The position numbers and the translations under genes were made by a program. The notes below the pieces were generated by a model that did not search any database, was not told the DNA's origin, and saw only the letters and a list, made by a program, of their open reading frames with translations. Shown one piece after another: positions 6,887 through 9,392 of a stretch of DNA of 9,392 nucleotides; positions within the stretch are counted from its first letter, which is position 1; each line of letters begins with the position of its first letter. Source of the stretch: Gammaproteobacteria bacterium (GTDB lineage: Bacteria; Pseudomonadota; Gammaproteobacteria; Steroidobacterales; GCA-2729495); the NCBI GenBank assembly GCA_023383735.1, contig JAHDYN010000026.1:1542-10933 (forward strand). Direction: 5' to 3'.

Positions 6887-8286
6887 GACTTCTTTTGCAG
6901 ATAGTCGGCAAGCCTGATTTCATCGGCGCCCGGAATGACCGGGCGGCGAAGTTCTTCGATGTCCTCGACGTCCTTGGTTGCATCGATGGCCAGCCGCAGT
7001 GAACCAGTACCCTCTTTGGCACAACGTTCGAGTTCCCAGCTCTGCACGTCCGGAATGACGCGGTATTTGTCCGCGCGGGCTATGCGCGTGTACATGGCCC
7101 ACTCCACATCGACAAGGTCGTGCACATTCACGTCCTCATCGACCACGATGATCCGCTTGGTGATGTGACTGACCGGAAAGAAGCCGCCGGTTGCCTTGTA
7201 GGCCGCCTCGATCAGCAACATCGGCTCGGCATCGCTCTGCTTGCGGATCGACATGACGATATGCGCCATGGCGCCCATCCGCGGTTCGAGAAAGACGTCG
7301 ATATCGACAATCCCCGTCAGCTGGCTGCGCAGTGCGCCGATCAGTGCGCGCCTGATGGAGAACGTGGCGATGGATCCCAGCGTGTTGTGCTCGGGGTTCC
7401 GGCCCGCGAGTATCGAGTAGAACATCGCATCCCTGCGATGGGTGATGGCGGTGACTTCGGCTATCGGTGCCGTCTCGAGACCATACTGCCCGGCAAATTC
7501 GCCGAGGTTGTTGTCGATATTGCCCGTGAACCGGACCTGCACTTCGATGATCATTTCCGCGTTGGCGGGAACCAGCAGGTCGCTGGTCTCGCACTTGACC
7601 AGATCGATCGGCCTGCCCTGAAGTCCGCCGGCAAGATCGAGTTCTGACTGCTCGGGTGGCAGTTTGCAGGCCGCCGCCATCTGCAGTGCCGGTTCGACGC
7701 CGATCGCCAGCGCAACCGGCATGGCTTTACCACGCTGTTCGGCGTGCTGGTAGAACTTGCGCAGATCGGAAAGGGAACTGGCATTGACGGCCAGAGTATC
7801 CGGTCCGAGGATCAGTGACCGGTAGACGCCGACGTTGAGCTGCCCGGTCTGCGGGTTTCGCGAAATGCCGCAGGCCGAGGTGATGAACGGTCCGCTGTCG
7901 AGCTCAAAGAAGGTCGGTACGGGTATGTCCGGCAGGTCGATCTGCGCGCCACGGCGTACGACTTCCTTTACCGGTGCCGTGGGCACCTCACGGGGCGCGA
8001 TGGGATTGCGCTTGGCTGCCTCAAACCGCGCGTCCAGGTCGTTGGCGTCAAACGGTTCGCCGGGTTTGCTCCCCAGAGCCCAGCCGAAACATTCGATCCG
8101 GTTCAGCAGGCCGCCGATGACCGGGAACCGGGCGCCGATGACGTTTTCAAAGAGAAAAGCCCGCCGCTGCCGATCGATCTGCTCCATGACCGCCGCCATT
8201 TCATACTCCGGATCGACTGGCCGGCTGATTCGGTACAGCTCGCCGCGTTCCTCGAGAAGCCTTGCAAGTCCTCTGAAATCCAGCAC
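6883..8286 (-). CDS. UbiD-family (prenylated-FMN type) decarboxylase
   Basis: This 467-residue protein carries the UbiD-family pattern: SACGISRNPQTGQLNVGVYR (137-156, including Asn151 and Arg156), SELDLAGGLQG (214-224), VPANAEMIIE (239-248) and NLGEFAGQYG (260-269). UbiD enzymes reversibly decarboxylate unsaturated or aromatic acids using prenylated FMN made by UbiX. Arg156 and Glu263 match the conserved Arg and second Glu of the active site, but the first Glu position, five residues earlier, is Asp258 (GAC at 7515-7513). The metal-binding His of fungal Fdc1 also seems replaced, perhaps by Asp174; that alignment is less secure. The start is GTG at 8286-8284 with AGGAG eight bases upstream. 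No ubiX is in the window. The stop overlaps the start of the nitrilase-like gene, so the two are probably made together. I would not assign it to ubiquinone synthesis: neighbours are catabolic-looking and the sequence is not close to E. coli UbiD by eye. Confidence 0.87.
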   Translation of the reverse strand: MLDFRGLARLLEERGELYRISRPVDPEYEMAAVMEQIDRQRRAFLFENVIGARFPVIGGLLNRIECFGWALGSKPGEPFDANDLDARFEAAKRNPIAPREVPTAPVKEVVRRGAQIDLPDIPVPTFFELDSGPFITSACGISRNPQTGQLNVGVYRSLILGPDTLAVNASSLSDLRKFYQHAEQRGKAMPVALAIGVEPALQMAAACKLPPEQSELDLAGGLQGRPIDLVKCETSDLLVPANAEMIIEVQVRFTGNIDNNLGEFAGQYGLETAPIAEVTAITHRRDAMFYSILAGRNPEHNTLGSIATFSIRRALIGALRSQLTGIVDIDVFLEPRMGAMAHIVMSIRKQSDAEPMLLIEAAYKATGGFFPVSHITKRIIVVDEDVNVHDLVDVEWAMYTRIARADKYRVIPDVQSWELERCAKEGTGSLRLAIDATKDVEDIEELRRPVIPGADEIRLADYLQKKS

Positions 8287-8294
8287 GGATGTGT

Positions 8295-8299
8295 CTCCT
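8295..8299 (-). promoter_or_regulatory. Ribosome binding site deciding a GTG start for the UbiD-family gene
   Basis: The minus strand reads AGGAG here, eight bases before the GTG at 8286-8284. It supports GTG as the true start, with the MLDFRGLARLLEERG N-terminus typical of UbiD proteins. Confidence 0.75.
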
Positions 8300-8322
8300 G
8301 CGGCAGTCGCTCCGGAAAGTCC

Positions 8323-8328
8323 ATTCTA
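8323..8328 (-). promoter_or_regulatory. Possible -10 element for the UbiD/nitrilase-like operon
   Basis: TAGAAT on the minus strand matches the -10 consensus at five of six positions, about 37 bases before the GTG start. No good -35 box was found 16-19 bases upstream, so it would need an activator or another sigma factor, or be chance. The rest of the 184-bp divergent gap (8287-8470) holds only a short GGCGG-TGT-CCGCC hairpin at 8361-8373 and no clear promoter for the plus-strand gene. Confidence 0.25.
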
Positions 8329-8470
8329 AAGGATGTCGCAGGTTCGCCGTGGAGCTTGATGGCGGTGTCCGCCAGTCAGACTGTCTCCGCCGCCGGCCCG
8401 GAGTTACCATTTGCGGGGAAGGCGGACCCGGGTTGGGCCGGCTGTGATTACCGGAAAAGGAAGAAATGCC

Positions 8471-8749
8471 ATGACATACCAGGAACCGGACAAGGAGCTG
8501 TCAGCAGTTACACGCGATATGCATCGCGCCATAGAGTCCCTGAAAGAGGAGCTTGAAGCCATCGACTGGTACAACCAGCGCGTGGATGTCTGCAAGGATG
8601 ATGAGCTGAAGTCCATCCTCGTGCACAATCGTGACGAAGAAAAAGAGCATGCGGCGATGCTTCTGGAGTGGATTCGCCGGAATGATCCGGTCATGTCGAA
8701 GGAGCTGAAGGACTACCTGTTCACGACGAAATCACTGGCCCATGACTGA
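8471..8749 (+). CDS. Encapsulated-ferritin-type (EncFtn) ferritin-like protein, short form
   Basis: This 92-residue protein closely matches the EncFtn family, a two-helix ferritin-like protein that dimerises into a four-helix di-iron ferroxidase site. The two signatures are EELEAIDWYNQRVD (26-39) and HNRDEEKEHAAM (52-63). By comparison with the Rhodospirillum rubrum protein as I recall it, Glu27, Glu57 and His60 would be the ferroxidase ligands, Glu26 and Glu29 would line the iron entry path, and Trp33 would be the conserved tryptophan. The start at 8471 has AAGGA nine bases upstream. The protein ends in LFTTKSLAHD, right after the helical domain, with none of the C-terminal extension and encapsulin-docking peptide expected of cargo EncFtn. 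No encapsulin gene follows; a methyltransferase gene begins 42 bp later. It could work free in the cytoplasm, possibly in iron oxidation or detoxification, or be recruited by an encapsulin encoded elsewhere. Confidence 0.9.
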   Translation: MTYQEPDKELSAVTRDMHRAIESLKEELEAIDWYNQRVDVCKDDELKSILVHNRDEEKEHAAMLLEWIRRNDPVMSKELKDYLFTTKSLAHD

Positions 8750-8791
8750 GCCGGAACAGGCAGGAGTCCCGGGACGTCGACGGACAGGCGC

Positions 8792-9392
8792 TTGAGCGCG
8801 CGGGGGCAATTCCTGTCCGAACTGGGTGAAGCCCTGCGCCAGGGGGAATGCTGGGGGCTGGTGCTGTGCCAGCCCCGCACGAAGCAGTCCGGCGGTTCCC
8901 GTGTGCAGGCCGACAAGCTCACCGTCCGCCCGGTCGAAATCGCGGGTCAGCGGCTTTACCAGTTGGCCGAACGCCGGGGCAGGCAGGAGTTCCATCGCAA
9001 TCTCGGCCCGGACGAGTTGCTTACGCGGATTAGCGCCGAGATCGGCACTTCATTTGCCCAGGCCGAGCTGTTCGGAAAGTCCGCTGATCTGTCGCTGCGG
9101 ATGAGTGACCGTCGCGAGCCGCGCCTGTTGCGGCGGAAGCCCTCGCGCAGCGCACCCGCTCTGGGTCACGATCGGCACAAGAACTACCTGATTCCCGAAG
9201 GCAGGCCTTGTGCCTTCATGCAGGAAATCGGCGTGATGATGCCGAACGGGCAGGTCAAGGCTGCAAAGCGGGCCAAGTTCCGTCAGGTAAACCGCTTCCT
9301 GGAACTGGTCGCCGACGTGCTGCCCGAGTTGCCGGCCGAGGGCACACTGCGTGTCGTCGATTTTGGTTGTGGGAAAAGCTATCTGACCTTCG
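8792..9392 (+). CDS. SAM-dependent methyltransferase, N-terminal part (cut by window edge)
   Basis: This open frame runs off the right edge. It shows a variable N-terminal region of about 130 residues, then HDRHKNYLIPEG, FMQEIGVMMPNG and KFRQVNRFLELV, and ends just after the SAM-binding motif I, VVDFGCGKSYLTF (Asp190, Gly192 and Gly194 counted from the proposed start). This order is typical of a bacterial group of class I methyltransferases related to the Methyltransf_32 domain. The substrate is not known; an RNA target is possible but unproven. The start is uncertain. The frame is open from the EncFtn stop and contains no ATG before about residue 110. TTG at 8792-8794 is the best remaining choice, giving a SARGQFLSELGEALRQG N-terminus, but its ribosome site (GGACAGG) is weak and close. 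It follows EncFtn by 42 bp and may share its transcript; no functional link is evident. Confidence 0.78.
   Translation, partial: MSARGQFLSELGEALRQGECWGLVLCQPRTKQSGGSRVQADKLTVRPVEIAGQRLYQLAERRGRQEFHRNLGPDELLTRISAEIGTSFAQAELFGKSADLSLRMSDRREPRLLRRKPSRSAPALGHDRHKNYLIPEGRPCAFMQEIGVMMPNGQVKAAKRAKFRQVNRFLELVADVLPELPAEGTLRVVDFGCGKSYLTF

Noticed and set aside
7120..7647. 175-codon plus-strand frame inside the UbiD-family gene
   Set aside because: Antisense shadow of conserved UbiD motifs, without a motif of its own.
8766..8775. GTCCCGGGAC palindrome after the EncFtn stop
   Set aside because: Too short and without a T-run, so not a terminator; a single copy gives no operator evidence.

Overview
This is a compact, GC-rich stretch of bacterial chromosome. 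It most resembles a proteobacterium, possibly a gammaproteobacterium. The grounds are the overall composition, Shine-Dalgarno-led genes, a Tat-exported enzyme, a periplasmic-type cytochrome c, and an encapsulated-ferritin-type protein of the proteobacterial kind. No tRNA, rRNA, CRISPR array, insertion sequence or attachment site was seen. The taxonomic guess is an inference, not a search result.

Layout. (1) 1-2181, minus strand: a three-gene run in the order Tat-signal amidohydrolase, small c-type cytochrome, MFS transporter (cut by the window edge). The gaps are 35 bp and 4 bp, so it is probably one operon. (2) 2339-5755, plus strand: a nitrilase-superfamily hydrolase with an intact catalytic cysteine, then, behind its own candidate promoter, a complete elongation factor G whose switch I region looks like the mtEFG1/spdEFG1 type. 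(3) 5777-5804: a strong hairpin that can terminate in both directions between converging genes. (4) 5831-8286, minus strand: a UbiD-family decarboxylase followed by a second nitrilase-like protein, joined by a 4-base ATGA overlap. (5) 8471-9392, plus strand: a short encapsulated-ferritin (EncFtn) protein and the start of a SAM-dependent methyltransferase.

How it may work together. Amidohydrolase, two nitrilase relatives, UbiD, cytochrome c and MFS transporter all suit the breakdown or modification of a small organic compound, perhaps an aromatic or nitrogen-containing one. The substrate cannot be read from the sequence. The two nitrilase relatives are clearly homologous, but the second has glycine where the first has the nucleophilic cysteine. 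Its translationally coupled UbiD partner has Asp at one of the two conserved active-site Glu positions. This coupled pair of an apparent pseudo-nitrilase and an altered UbiD is the best candidate for something undescribed. The divergent EF-G placed among catabolic genes, and an EncFtn protein with no visible encapsulin gene or cargo-loading tail, are also worth attention.
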